Translations under genes and position numbers: made by a program
Part shown: in pieces, positions 35,090-43,272 of the stretch
Layout of the letters: each line of letters opens with the position of its first letter
Position numbering within the stretch: position 1 is the first letter of the stretch
Notes under the pieces: model-generated
The model's input: the letters and a program-made list of their open reading frames with translations, nothing else
Told to the model about the DNA's origin: nothing
The model's database searches: none
NCBI RefSeq assembly: GCF_051200825.1
Contig: NZ_CP195158.1
Location: 3,038,001 to 3,102,000, forward strand
Source of the DNA: Formosa sp030427735
GTDB taxonomy: Bacteria; Bacteroidota; Bacteroidia; Flavobacteriales; Flavobacteriaceae
Length of the DNA stretch: 64,000 nt
Direction: 5' to 3'

Positions 35090-36400
35090 TTATCCTCCAA
35101 AGTCATCAAAACGAATATTTTCGTCTGGAATACCAAAGTCTTCTCCCATTTTTTGAACGGCTTTGTTCATTAATGGCGGTCCACAGAAATACAGTTCTAT
35201 ATCTTCTGGGGTATCGTGTTTGCTTAAGTAATTATCGATAACACAGTTGTGAATGAATCCTACAAATCCATCACCAGGAGCATCAATGTCTTCCTTAACT
35301 TTCCAATTGTCTTCTGGTAACGGCTCTGAAAGCGCTAAGAAGAAACGGAAATTCGGGAATTCTCTTTCCAATTCGTAGAAGTGCTCTAAGTAGAACAATT
35401 CACGCTTAGAACGACCACCGTACCAATAGGTTACTTTACGACCTGTTTTTAAGGTTTTGAATAAGTGATATAAGTGCGAACGCATTGGCGCCATACCTGC
35501 ACCACCACCAACATAAAGCATTTCTGCCTCAGAATCGTTAATAAAGAACTCTCCGTAAGGTCCAGAAATAACCACTTTATCGCCTTTCTTTCTAGAGAAA
35601 ATGTAAGACGAGGCTACACCCGGGTTAACATCCATCCAACCGTTTTTGTTACGATCCCATGGCGGAGTTGCAATACGAACGTTAAGCATAATTTCGCGCC
35701 CTTCTGCTGGGTAAGAAGCCATAGAGTAGGCACGTTCTACAGACTCAGAGTTTTTCATAACTAATGGCCAAAGATTAAACTTGTCCCACTCGTCTTTAAA
35801 CTTATCTGGCGTTTCGTGCTCTTCTGGGTGCGCTGTAATATCGATATCAGCATATTTAATCTCACATTCAGGAATTTCAATTTGAATATACCCTCCTGCT
35901 TTATAGTTCATATCCTCTGGAATCTCGACAACGAACTCCTTAATAAACGATGCTACGTTGAAATTACGAACAACTGTTGCTTCCCATTTCTTAATACCAA
36001 ATACCTCTTCCGGAATGGTAATTTCCATGTCTTGCTTTACTTTAACCTGACAGGCTAAACGTGCACCATGTTGTAATTCTTTTCTTGTAAAGTGAGGTGT
36101 TTCTGTCGGTAAGGCTTCACCACCTCCAGATAATACATGACATTCGCACTGAATACATGTACCACCGCCACCACAAGCTGATGGTAAGAATATTTTTGAA
36201 TTTCCTAAAGTTGAAAGTAAGCTTCCTCCAGATCCTACTTCAATTTCTTTTTCACCATTTATTTTAATTTTAACAGGTCCAGATGGTGATAATTTCTGTT
36301 TTACAAATAACAATAACGCAACTAAAATTAAAGTAATAATTAAAAAAGCTGCTACGGTTGCTATTATGGTTCCTGTTGTACTTGCTGCTAAAATCGTCAT
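35090..36400 (-). CDS. nqrF: Na(+)-translocating NADH-quinone reductase subunit F
   Basis: NqrF is the electron-entry subunit: it oxidises NADH with FAD and passes electrons to a 2Fe-2S cluster. It has 436 residues. One N-terminal transmembrane helix (about 8-28) is followed by a ferredoxin domain with cluster cysteines in SACGGGGTCIQCECHV and RLACQV, an FAD domain with RAYSMASYP, and an NADH domain with YVGGGAGMAPMRSHL and ELYFCGPPLMNKAV. It is the last gene of nqrABCDEF, 6 nt after nqrE. All cofactor motifs are present. Confidence 0.98.
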   Translation of the reverse strand: MTILAASTTGTIIATVAAFLIITLILVALLLFVKQKLSPSGPVKIKINGEKEIEVGSGGSLLSTLGNSKIFLPSACGGGGTCIQCECHVLSGGGEALPTETPHFTRKELQHGARLACQVKVKQDMEITIPEEVFGIKKWEATVVRNFNVASFIKEFVVEIPEDMNYKAGGYIQIEIPECEIKYADIDITAHPEEHETPDKFKDEWDKFNLWPLVMKNSESVERAYSMASYPAEGREIMLNVRIATPPWDRNKNGWMDVNPGVASSYIFSRKKGDKVVISGPYGEFFINDSEAEMLYVGGGAGMAPMRSHLYHLFKTLKTGRKVTYWYGGRSKRELFYLEHFYELEREFPNFRFFLALSEPLPEDNWKVKEDIDAPGDGFVGFIHNCVIDNYLSKHDTPEDIELYFCGPPLMNKAVQKMGEDFGIPDENIRFDDFGG

Positions 36401-36406
36401 GATATC

Positions 36407-37123
36407 TTAGTTGATTGCTTTTGTATTATTAGCTAACTCTGTTGTAGTATCTACTTTAGGAGTTTCTACTTTTACCGTTTTTTCTTCTTTGGCACCTTCT
36501 TCATCACCACCAGTTAACATACCACCAAAACTCATAAACCCGATGGCCATTAAACCTGTAATAATAAAGGTAATTCCTAAGCCTCTTAAAGCTGGTGGCA
36601 CATTTGAGTATCTGATTTTTTCGCGAATGGCAGCGATAGCTAAAATGGCTAAAAACCAACCAATACCCGAACCAATACCATAAGTTGTTGCTAAACCAAT
36701 AGTAGGAATTTCACGAGATTGCATGAATAAAGATCCCCCTAAAATAGCACAGTTTACGGCAATAAGCGGTAAGAATATACCCAAAGAGTTATATAATGAA
36801 GGCGAAAATTTCTCTACAATTATTTCTACTAACTGTACCATAGTTGCAATGGTAGCAATAAATAAAATAAACGATAAGAAACTTAAATCGTAATCGGCAT
36901 ACTCGGCACCTAACCATTTTAAAGCTCCTGGTTGTAATATATACTGATCTAACAACCAGTTTAAAGGCACAGTTACTGTAAGTACAAATATAACGGCCGC
37001 ACCTAAACCCACTGCGGTTGATACTTTTTTAGATACCGCTAGGTAAGAACACATTCCTAAGAACGTGGCAAATACCATGTTATCTATAAATATTGATTTG
37101 AAAAATAATTCTATATGTTCCAT
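36407..37123 (-). CDS. nqrE: Na(+)-translocating NADH-quinone reductase subunit E
   Basis: NqrE is an integral membrane subunit that, with NqrD, ligates a membrane-embedded iron centre. It has 238 residues and six helices. The family cysteine lies in helix 1 (FLGMCSYLAVS), a second is in AVNCAILGG, and the conserved end GLGITFIITGLMAIGFMSF is present. About 35 extra residues after this point (MLTGGDEEGAKEEKTVKV... rich in Glu, Lys and Thr) form a hydrophilic tail not found in the about 200-residue proteobacterial subunit. The gene is separated from nqrD by a 73-nt repeat-like spacer. Confidence 0.96.
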   Translation of the reverse strand: MEHIELFFKSIFIDNMVFATFLGMCSYLAVSKKVSTAVGLGAAVIFVLTVTVPLNWLLDQYILQPGALKWLGAEYADYDLSFLSFILFIATIATMVQLVEIIVEKFSPSLYNSLGIFLPLIAVNCAILGGSLFMQSREIPTIGLATTYGIGSGIGWFLAILAIAAIREKIRYSNVPPALRGLGITFIITGLMAIGFMSFGGMLTGGDEEGAKEEKTVKVETPKVDTTTELANNTKAIN

Positions 37124-37196
37124 ATTATTTAGTATTGAGTATTGAGTTGTTAGTATTGAAAATCTAAAATCTTCATTACTAATAGCTCACTACTAA
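37124..37196 (-). repeat. TTAGTATTGA-type repeat spacer between nqrD and nqrE
   Basis: The spacer contains TAGTATTGAG, GTATTGAGTT and TTAGTATTGA in quick succession and, further on, CTCACTACTAAT, which is partly complementary to the first motif. It is the only sizeable gap inside the nqr operon. Its TTGTTAGT element resembles the tandem stretch inside valS. Confidence 0.5.
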
Positions 37197-37844
37197 TTAA
37201 TGATCTTCTATTAAAGCTTTATTTCGGCTACGTTGTACCCAGATAATAATACCCACAACTATTAAGGCCATTGGCGATAACAGCATGAATCCGTTATTTT
37301 CATAACCTATAGCGTACAATCCTGTTTTCTCGATTGGGTCTCCTAAAACTTTAAATCCTAATAAAGTACCAGAACCTAATAACTCTCTAAAAAATCCAAC
37401 AATAACAAGAATTAAACCATAACCTGCAGCGTTACCTATACCATCAAGGAACGATCTCCAAGGGCCATTACCTAAAGCAAAAGCTTCAAAACGTCCCATA
37501 ATAATACAGTTTGTAATAATTAACCCTACGAAAACCGATAATGTTTTACTTAGCTCATAAGAAAAAGCTTTTAAGACTTGATCTACTATAATTACCAATG
37601 CAGCTACAACAACTAACTGAACGATAATTCTAATTTTTGAAGGAATTACATTTCTTAATAAAGAAATAACAACATTTCCTATACCTAACACAGCCATTAC
37701 CGAAACAGCCATTACAATTGAAGCTTTTAATTGCGCTGTAATTGCCAAAGCAGAACAGATTCCTAATACCTGAATGGTAATTGGGTTATTATCTGCTAAC
37801 GGATCGGTGATTAACTTTGTGTCTTTTTTTGATAAAAGTCCCAT
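37197..37844 (-). CDS. nqrD: Na(+)-translocating NADH-quinone reductase subunit D
   Basis: NqrD is a 215-residue polytopic membrane partner of NqrE, with six helices. Its cysteines, in LGICSALAIT and IITNCIIMGRFEAFALGNGPW, hold the shared iron site. The C-terminal part (FRELLGSGTLLG) is typical. It is transcribed after nqrC (4-nt gap) and before the spacer leading to nqrE. The length is normal for the family. Confidence 0.97.
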   Translation of the reverse strand: MGLLSKKDTKLITDPLADNNPITIQVLGICSALAITAQLKASIVMAVSVMAVLGIGNVVISLLRNVIPSKIRIIVQLVVVAALVIIVDQVLKAFSYELSKTLSVFVGLIITNCIIMGRFEAFALGNGPWRSFLDGIGNAAGYGLILVIVGFFRELLGSGTLLGFKVLGDPIEKTGLYAIGYENNGFMLLSPMALIVVGIIIWVQRSRNKALIEDH

Positions 37845-37848
37845 AAAA

Positions 37849-38601
37849 TTAATTGTTTTTTAAGTTATCAAAATAAGGTTTGTACAGCTTTAAATCGCTT
37901 TTAATCATAGCCGAAACCCCATTACCTGTAATAGTTGCTCCTGCAATAGCATCAACCTCATTATCTGTTTTATCTTCGTTAGTTGGATCTGCATTTCCTT
38001 TAGCTACTTCTACCCCTTTAAAGTTTCCGTTAGCGTCTAGTAAATGTTCTCCAATAAAATCGTCCATAAAGAAACGCTCTTTAATGTTGGCTCCTAAACC
38101 AGGAGTTTCCCCTTTATGATCGAAATATGCACCTTGTATAACCATATCTTTATCTACAGATACGTAACCCCAAATAGCATCCCAAAGGCCTTTCCCGTAA
38201 ATAGGAATTACGTAAAAAGTTTCGCCTTCTTTCTCGCCAACAAATACAGGTAAACGTCTTTTAGAGCTATCGTTACCAGCATTCGATTTTTCTTTCTTAA
38301 TATCTATTAAGTAAGCTTCTGAATCTTCGCTAACATCTCCGTCTAAAATTACGATTTGTTTAGTGATATATTTTTTAAATAACTCCGGTGCTTCACTTGC
38401 AGAAACAAATACTGCACTTCCTTCGTCGTTATCGTTTACGCCCATAGCGTACAGAATATTTTGCTGCTTTTCTATACGTTGGTTTTCTGCAATTCTAGGT
38501 TTTAATGAAGACGCAGTAAAAGCTAATAATGCACCTACAATTAATACCATTACTATAGCAAATATAATGGTGTACGAATTTTTGTCTGTTCTATTTTCCA
38601 T
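37849..38601 (-). CDS. nqrC: Na(+)-translocating NADH-quinone reductase subunit C
   Basis: NqrC is a periplasm-facing subunit carrying covalently bound FMN. It has 250 residues with one N-terminal transmembrane helix (IIFAIVMVLIVGALLAFTAS) and an FMN-binding domain. The flavinylation motif is DAIAGATITGNGV near residue 222, where the second Thr is the expected attachment site for ApbE. KGLWDAIWGYV and HKGETPGLGA are other family marks. It lies 2 nt after nqrB. Confidence 0.96.
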   Translation of the reverse strand: MENRTDKNSYTIIFAIVMVLIVGALLAFTASSLKPRIAENQRIEKQQNILYAMGVNDNDEGSAVFVSASEAPELFKKYITKQIVILDGDVSEDSEAYLIDIKKEKSNAGNDSSKRRLPVFVGEKEGETFYVIPIYGKGLWDAIWGYVSVDKDMVIQGAYFDHKGETPGLGANIKERFFMDDFIGEHLLDANGNFKGVEVAKGNADPTNEDKTDNEVDAIAGATITGNGVSAMIKSDLKLYKPYFDNLKNN

Positions 38602-38603
38602 TG

Positions 38604-39803
38604 TTATGCCGTTTTAACTTTTAAACGTTTCATTCTTTTCTTAACGTTAGCCTGAACTACATAATGATCGATTGTTGGAGCAAATACGTTCATTAATAAG
38701 ATTGCTAACATAACACCTTCTGGATACGCTGGGTTAAACACACGAATCATAATCGATAAGAATCCGATTAAGAAACCGTAAATCCACTTGCCCTTATTGG
38801 TTTGCGATGCCGTAACTGGATCTGTTGCCATGTATACCGTACCAAAAGCAAAACCACCAATTAATAAATGATGCCAGAATTCTGTATTCATTAAAGCATA
38901 AAATTTGCTGCTTTCTGCAATCCATCCTGATGATGCCACTCCGTTAAAGATTAAGCCCATAACTAAAGCTCCTAAAACAGATGATAACATAATTCTCCAG
39001 CTTCCTATTTTAGTAAAGATTAAGAATAGACCGCCTAATAAAATAAGAAATGTAGAGGTTTCGCCTACCGACCCTGGTATGAATCCAAAAAACATATCGC
39101 TTATCGAATAGTGAATCTCGTGACCTTGTGCTAAGCTTCCTAAAATAGTTTCTCCAGAAATAGCATCAACATTAGCGCCAGCAGCAATTTCTTGAGAACG
39201 CTCTACAGCACCGTGTACCCATACTTTATCTCCGGACATCCATGTTGGATAAGCGAAGAACAAAAAGGCACGGATAGTTAAAGCTGGGTTAAGAATATTC
39301 ATTCCCGTACCTCCAAAAACTTCTTTACCTATTACAACACCAAAAGCTACAGCCACAGCCAACATCCATAACGGAATATCTATTGGCACAATAAGTGGCA
39401 CTAACATACCTGTTACAAGGTAGCCTTCTTCTACTTCGTGTTTTTTAATGATAGCGAATAAAAATTCGATTCCTAAACCAACTCCATACGATACGATTAG
39501 TAAAGGCAATACCTTTATTAATCCGATATAAAAGGCATCCCAAGATAAAAATTCTACTGGTGTACCTAAAGCCGAAAAATGCTGATATCCGGCATTAAAC
39601 ATACCAAATATTAAACACGGAACCATAGCCATGATAACCGTATTCATAGTACGCTTTAAGTCGTCTGCGGCTTTTATATGCGTACCGTTGTGCGTTGTTT
39701 CGTTTGGCAAGTATAAAAACGTATGCAAAGCATTAAACGCTGGCGCATATTTTGTGCCCTTATACTTTTCTTTTAAATTATGTAAATTACTTTTTAAACC
39801 CAT
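38604..39803 (-). CDS. nqrB: Na(+)-translocating NADH-quinone reductase subunit B
   Basis: NqrB is the large membrane subunit with bound FMN and riboflavin and the main candidate for the Na+ path. It has 399 residues and about ten helices; GGTGMNILNPALTIRAFLFF and YMATDPVTAS are family segments. The expected flavinylation motif (S/T-G-A-T/S) reads DAISGETILG here, with Glu in place of the usual Ala and the Thr retained. Downstream FINGVASS-like loops and the ending FNPAYPEGVMLAIL are normal. It is transcribed 2 nt after nqrA. Confidence 0.97.
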   Translation of the reverse strand: MGLKSNLHNLKEKYKGTKYAPAFNALHTFLYLPNETTHNGTHIKAADDLKRTMNTVIMAMVPCLIFGMFNAGYQHFSALGTPVEFLSWDAFYIGLIKVLPLLIVSYGVGLGIEFLFAIIKKHEVEEGYLVTGMLVPLIVPIDIPLWMLAVAVAFGVVIGKEVFGGTGMNILNPALTIRAFLFFAYPTWMSGDKVWVHGAVERSQEIAAGANVDAISGETILGSLAQGHEIHYSISDMFFGFIPGSVGETSTFLILLGGLFLIFTKIGSWRIMLSSVLGALVMGLIFNGVASSGWIAESSKFYALMNTEFWHHLLIGGFAFGTVYMATDPVTASQTNKGKWIYGFLIGFLSIMIRVFNPAYPEGVMLAILLMNVFAPTIDHYVVQANVKKRMKRLKVKTA

Positions 39804-39805
39804 GA

Positions 39806-41161
39806 TTACCCTATTTCTTTAATCATTACATCTAAACCTCTTCTTATAATTTCCTGATGCGGTTGTTTAGATACACATACAAATTCTGTTAATGCAAAAT
39901 CTTCAGGAGCCACTTCGTACATACCTAATGCTTCCATCTCGTCTAAATCGTTATACATACACGATTTTAAGATTTGCATCGGATAAATATCTAAAGGAAA
40001 TACTTCTTCGTAATTTCCTGTTAACACAAATGCTCTGTGTTCTCCGTTAGTATTTGTATTTAAATTGTATTTTTTATTTGGATTCAACCACGAGAATGTC
40101 ATTGCTCTGGTAGTAGACACTTTATTAAACACAGGTTTATTCCATCCAAACAATTCGTAATCATCGCCTTCTGGAATAACCGTAATTAAGTTGCTATAAT
40201 AATCTAAATTACCATCTGGTTTTACTTGCTTACCAGACAGCACGTTTCCAGAAATAACACGGTAATTACCATTTTGTTCTACGCCATTATCGTAAATCAT
40301 GGTAGCAACTTCACTTCCTATTTTAGTTTTAAAATATCTTGGTTTTTGTACCGAAGAACCAACTAATGCCACAATTCGTTCTGCATTAAACTTTCCAGTT
40401 AGTAACAATTCTCCTATAATCACCAAGTCTTGCGGATTGATAGTCCACACAGTTTCTCCTTTGTTAACAGGATCTATTTTATTAATTTGAGTCCCCACAT
40501 TCCCTACTGGGTGTGGTCCCGACACCTGATGCATAGTTACTCCAGACAACCCAGACAACGGAGAGCTTCCGCCCTGCTTTACAGACACATGTACCTTACC
40601 TTCTGTTAACTTACCTAAGGCAGTAACCGCAGCTTGTAGCTCGGCTTCTTTACCCTGCAATACAAAATCGTAATCGGCAGCTAACGGCGCACTATTGTAC
40701 CCAGAAACAAAAATAGCTTTAGGCGATTTTTGCGGATTAGCAATAACGTCGTAAGGTCTTTGCTTGATAAATGGCCAACATCCAGACGCTAGTAAAAGCG
40801 ACTTAATGGTTTCGGCATTTGCAGATTGAACATTGATTTTTTCGTTTTCCTGATATACTTGCGTTTTATCTGCCTGAATTTTAATTGCTAAAATTTTACG
40901 TTTTTCTCCACGTAAAATATCAACAATCTCTCCTGAAACTGGAGATACAAATTGAACAGATTCATTAGATTTATCGTAAAATACCGAACCACCAGCTTTT
41001 ACTTTATCACCAACTCTTGCAACTAATTTAGGAATAACACCGTGGAAGTCTTCCGGTCTAATGGTGCAGGTATTGCTTATTACAGCACTTTCCAAAGCTT
41101 TTTCAGCTTCACCTTCAAGTTTAATGTCTAGACCTTTCGTAATCTTAATGTCGTTTGACAT
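39806..41161 (-). CDS. nqrA: Na(+)-translocating NADH-quinone reductase subunit A
   Basis: NqrA is the cytosolic quinone-interacting subunit without cofactors of its own. It has 451 residues. KITKGLDIKLEGEAE at the N-terminus, HGVIPKLVARVGDKVKAG (barrel-sandwich hybrid domain) and the quinone-region GPHPVGNVGTQINKIDP are family hallmarks. It is the first gene of the operon A-B-C-D-E-F. A minus-strand -7 box TAAATTTG lies at 41229-41236, about 70 nt upstream, beside an inverted repeat. The complex would pump Na+ while reducing menaquinone, the quinone made with the methyltransferase at 52615. Confidence 0.97.
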   Translation of the reverse strand: MSNDIKITKGLDIKLEGEAEKALESAVISNTCTIRPEDFHGVIPKLVARVGDKVKAGGSVFYDKSNESVQFVSPVSGEIVDILRGEKRKILAIKIQADKTQVYQENEKINVQSANAETIKSLLLASGCWPFIKQRPYDVIANPQKSPKAIFVSGYNSAPLAADYDFVLQGKEAELQAAVTALGKLTEGKVHVSVKQGGSSPLSGLSGVTMHQVSGPHPVGNVGTQINKIDPVNKGETVWTINPQDLVIIGELLLTGKFNAERIVALVGSSVQKPRYFKTKIGSEVATMIYDNGVEQNGNYRVISGNVLSGKQVKPDGNLDYYSNLITVIPEGDDYELFGWNKPVFNKVSTTRAMTFSWLNPNKKYNLNTNTNGEHRAFVLTGNYEEVFPLDIYPMQILKSCMYNDLDEMEALGMYEVAPEDFALTEFVCVSKQPHQEIIRRGLDVMIKEIG

Positions 41162-41228
41162 ATTATAAATCTATTTATTAATAATAGTTATACCGATTTT
41201 TGTCTAAAAACCGACTAAAAAATCGCTG

Positions 41229-41236
41229 CAAATTTA
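41229..41236 (-). promoter_or_regulatory. -7 promoter box TAAATTTG for nqr operon
   Basis: The plus strand reads CAAATTTA, i.e. TAAATTTG on the minus strand, an exact TAnnTTTG match 68 nt before the nqrA start. No -33 TTG is seen at the standard distance. Confidence 0.5.
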
Positions 41237-41249
41237 AGAATAAAAACAT

Positions 41250-41280
41250 AATTTTCTTTGAATTTCCTACAAAGAAAATT
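41250..41280. promoter_or_regulatory. Perfect 11-bp inverted repeat between nqrA and plug gene
   Basis: AATTTTCTTTG (41250-41260) and CAAAGAAAATT (41270-41280) flank a 9-nt spacer. It falls at about the -30 region of the proposed nqr promoter, a fitting place for an operator. Confidence 0.45.
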
Positions 41281-41358
41281 ATTTATAACTGTTCTAAATA
41301 ATCAAAATACATACACTTACAAAAAACTGTATCTTTACAAAATCTAAAAACATCTTTC

Positions 41359-42612
41359 ATGCGAACTACACTACTTTTTACAGTACTTAGCACCTTATTT
41401 ACATTAATTAGCCACAGCCAAGTTGCGTACGAAATCAATCCTCCTAATTATATAAAATCGATAACTTTTAAAGGCGATACCGATGTGAGTGTATTACCGA
41501 TACTCGATTTAGGAGAAACCTTACAATTAGAATTTGATGTTTTAAACGGAAATGAAGACGATTATTACTACAGCATTACGCACCATAATTACGATTGGAC
41601 CCCATCTAATTTAATGCGTACCGAGTACATAGACGGCTTCGATAAACAACGCATCGTAAATTACGAGAACTCATATAATACATTTCAAATATATTCGCAC
41701 TACGTGTTAAGTTTACCAAACAACCAAGTGCGCAGCTTAAAAGTTTCTGGCAATTACATGATAAAAGTCTACAACGAAAACGACGAGCTTATGTTTTCCA
41801 GAAAGTTTATGGTAAACGAAAGCGGAGCCACAGTTGGAGTAACCGTAAAACCTTCTAGAGACGTTAAGTTTATAAACGAAAAACACAATGTAGACATCGT
41901 TATAAACTCCAATACCATACAATTTACAAACCCACAGCAAACTGTAAAAACCAGTATAATTCAAAATAACAATTTAAAAAGCGCCATCAACAACCTAGTA
42001 CCAATGTACACCATGGGCAACGCTTTATCTTACAAATACACCAAAGAGACCAGTTTTTGGGCAGGTAACGAGTATTTCTATTTTGAAAACAAAGACATTA
42101 GAGTGGCTGGTTCTGGAGTAAATTTTGTAGATCTTCAAGATATTTATCACTCTATTTTATTTACCAATCCAACCAGGAAATTTCTAGCCTACACCTACAA
42201 CCCAGACATTAATGGTAATTTTGTAATAAATACCATTAATGGCACAGATCCTGCGATTGAAGCAGACTATGCTTGGGTACATTTTTCGTTAGAATCAGAC
42301 GAATTCCCGATCAATAAGACCGTACATATTTATGGTAATTTCAATAATTACGACACCAATAGCGAAACACAAATGACCTACAATCAAGATCGTGGTATTT
42401 ACGAAGGTGTTTTACTTTTAAAACAAGGATTTTATAATTACAAATTTGTTACTAAAGACGAAAACCAACAAGTAAATGAAGGTGAAATAAGCGGTAACTT
42501 CTATCAAACCGAAAACGATTATAAAGTTATTGTGTATTATAGGGAGTTAGGTGGGCGTTACGACAAAATTATAGGCATTGGCGAGGCCAACTCTGTAAAT
42601 CTTTCCAATTAA
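41359..42612 (+). CDS. Type IX secretion system plug protein (DUF5103)
   Basis: This is a 417-residue exported protein. The signal peptide ends ISHSQ (about 21). The DUF5103 family, now named for the T9SS plug that occludes the SprA translocon, is shown by INPPNYIKSITFKGD, YSITHHNYDWTPSNLM, DGFDKQRIVNYENSYNTFQ and FMVNESGATVGVTVKPSRD. The plug seals the SprA channel from the periplasmic side while no cargo is passing. It is a single gene, not clustered with other secretion genes, which is normal for this system. A near-consensus -7 box TATCTTTA lies at 41330-41337. Confidence 0.9.
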   Translation: MRTTLLFTVLSTLFTLISHSQVAYEINPPNYIKSITFKGDTDVSVLPILDLGETLQLEFDVLNGNEDDYYYSITHHNYDWTPSNLMRTEYIDGFDKQRIVNYENSYNTFQIYSHYVLSLPNNQVRSLKVSGNYMIKVYNENDELMFSRKFMVNESGATVGVTVKPSRDVKFINEKHNVDIVINSNTIQFTNPQQTVKTSIIQNNNLKSAINNLVPMYTMGNALSYKYTKETSFWAGNEYFYFENKDIRVAGSGVNFVDLQDIYHSILFTNPTRKFLAYTYNPDINGNFVINTINGTDPAIEADYAWVHFSLESDEFPINKTVHIYGNFNNYDTNSETQMTYNQDRGIYEGVLLLKQGFYNYKFVTKDENQQVNEGEISGNFYQTENDYKVIVYYRELGGRYDKIIGIGEANSVNLSN

Positions 42613-42668
42613 TTCTTTTTAATTTCATTACATTCTATTATCTTAACGTTTTTCAAAATTAAATTTAT

Positions 42669-42676
42669 TATTTTTG
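42669..42676 (+). promoter_or_regulatory. -7 promoter box TATTTTTG for apaG
   Basis: An exact TAnnTTTG match 34 nt before the ATG at 42711. Confidence 0.45.
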
Positions 42677-42710
42677 TAGTCTAAAAAACACTATTTATCA
42701 ACTAGATAAC

Positions 42711-43097
42711 ATGGTTCAACAAGTAACAAGAGGCATAAAAATTTCTGTAGAAACTAATTTTGAAGGTACTTTTTATAAAAACTATAAAATACAGTACGCT
42801 TTCGAATACCAAGTTACCATAGAAAACCAAAGCAAAGATGCAGTGCAGCTAAATGCGAGACACTGGACGATTCTTGATGCTTTAAATAATGTTGAAATTG
42901 TTTCAGGAGAAGGCGTCATCGGTAACAAGCCTGTTTTAAAACCTGGCGAATCGCATTCTTACAAGTCAGGATGCCTACTTACATCTCCATTTGGTGCCAT
43001 GCGTGGCTTTTATAGTATGATCAACCTTAACAACACCCAAAAGTTTAAAGTTATTATTCCTACTTTTAAACTTAGTGCACCATTTGCCATAAATTAA
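42711..43097 (+). CDS. apaG: ApaG domain protein
   Basis: This is a 128-residue fibronectin-III-like fold protein. The family core is complete: TRGIKISVETNFEG, YQVTIENQSKDAVQLNARHWTILDA, VSGEGVIGNKPVLKPGESHSY, SGCLLTSPFGAMRGFY. ApaG is linked genetically to Co2+/Mg2+ efflux in enterobacteria, but its biochemical action is not settled. It is a single cytosolic protein between the T9SS plug gene and pruA; the neighbours do not suggest a shared job. Confidence 0.95.
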   Translation: MVQQVTRGIKISVETNFEGTFYKNYKIQYAFEYQVTIENQSKDAVQLNARHWTILDALNNVEIVSGEGVIGNKPVLKPGESHSYKSGCLLTSPFGAMRGFYSMINLNNTQKFKVIIPTFKLSAPFAIN

Positions 43098-43227
43098 TTG
43101 CTACAATTTATTCCTATTTCAACTAAAGGCATGCGATAGCTTTTAGCGACTATTCATTACATCATCAATAAATCCAATTTAACGCCTTTTTAGGATTTTC
43201 TAAATCTAGCAACCAAGATAAATATTG

Positions 43228-43235
43228 TACATTTG
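43228..43235 (+). promoter_or_regulatory. -7 promoter box TACATTTG for pruA
   Basis: An exact TAnnTTTG match 37 nt before the ATG at 43273. It rules against an in-frame ATG at 43225, which would precede the transcription start. Confidence 0.5.
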
Positions 43236-43272
43236 TTGCCTATTCAACAAACACTGTAAATTTTATAATATT

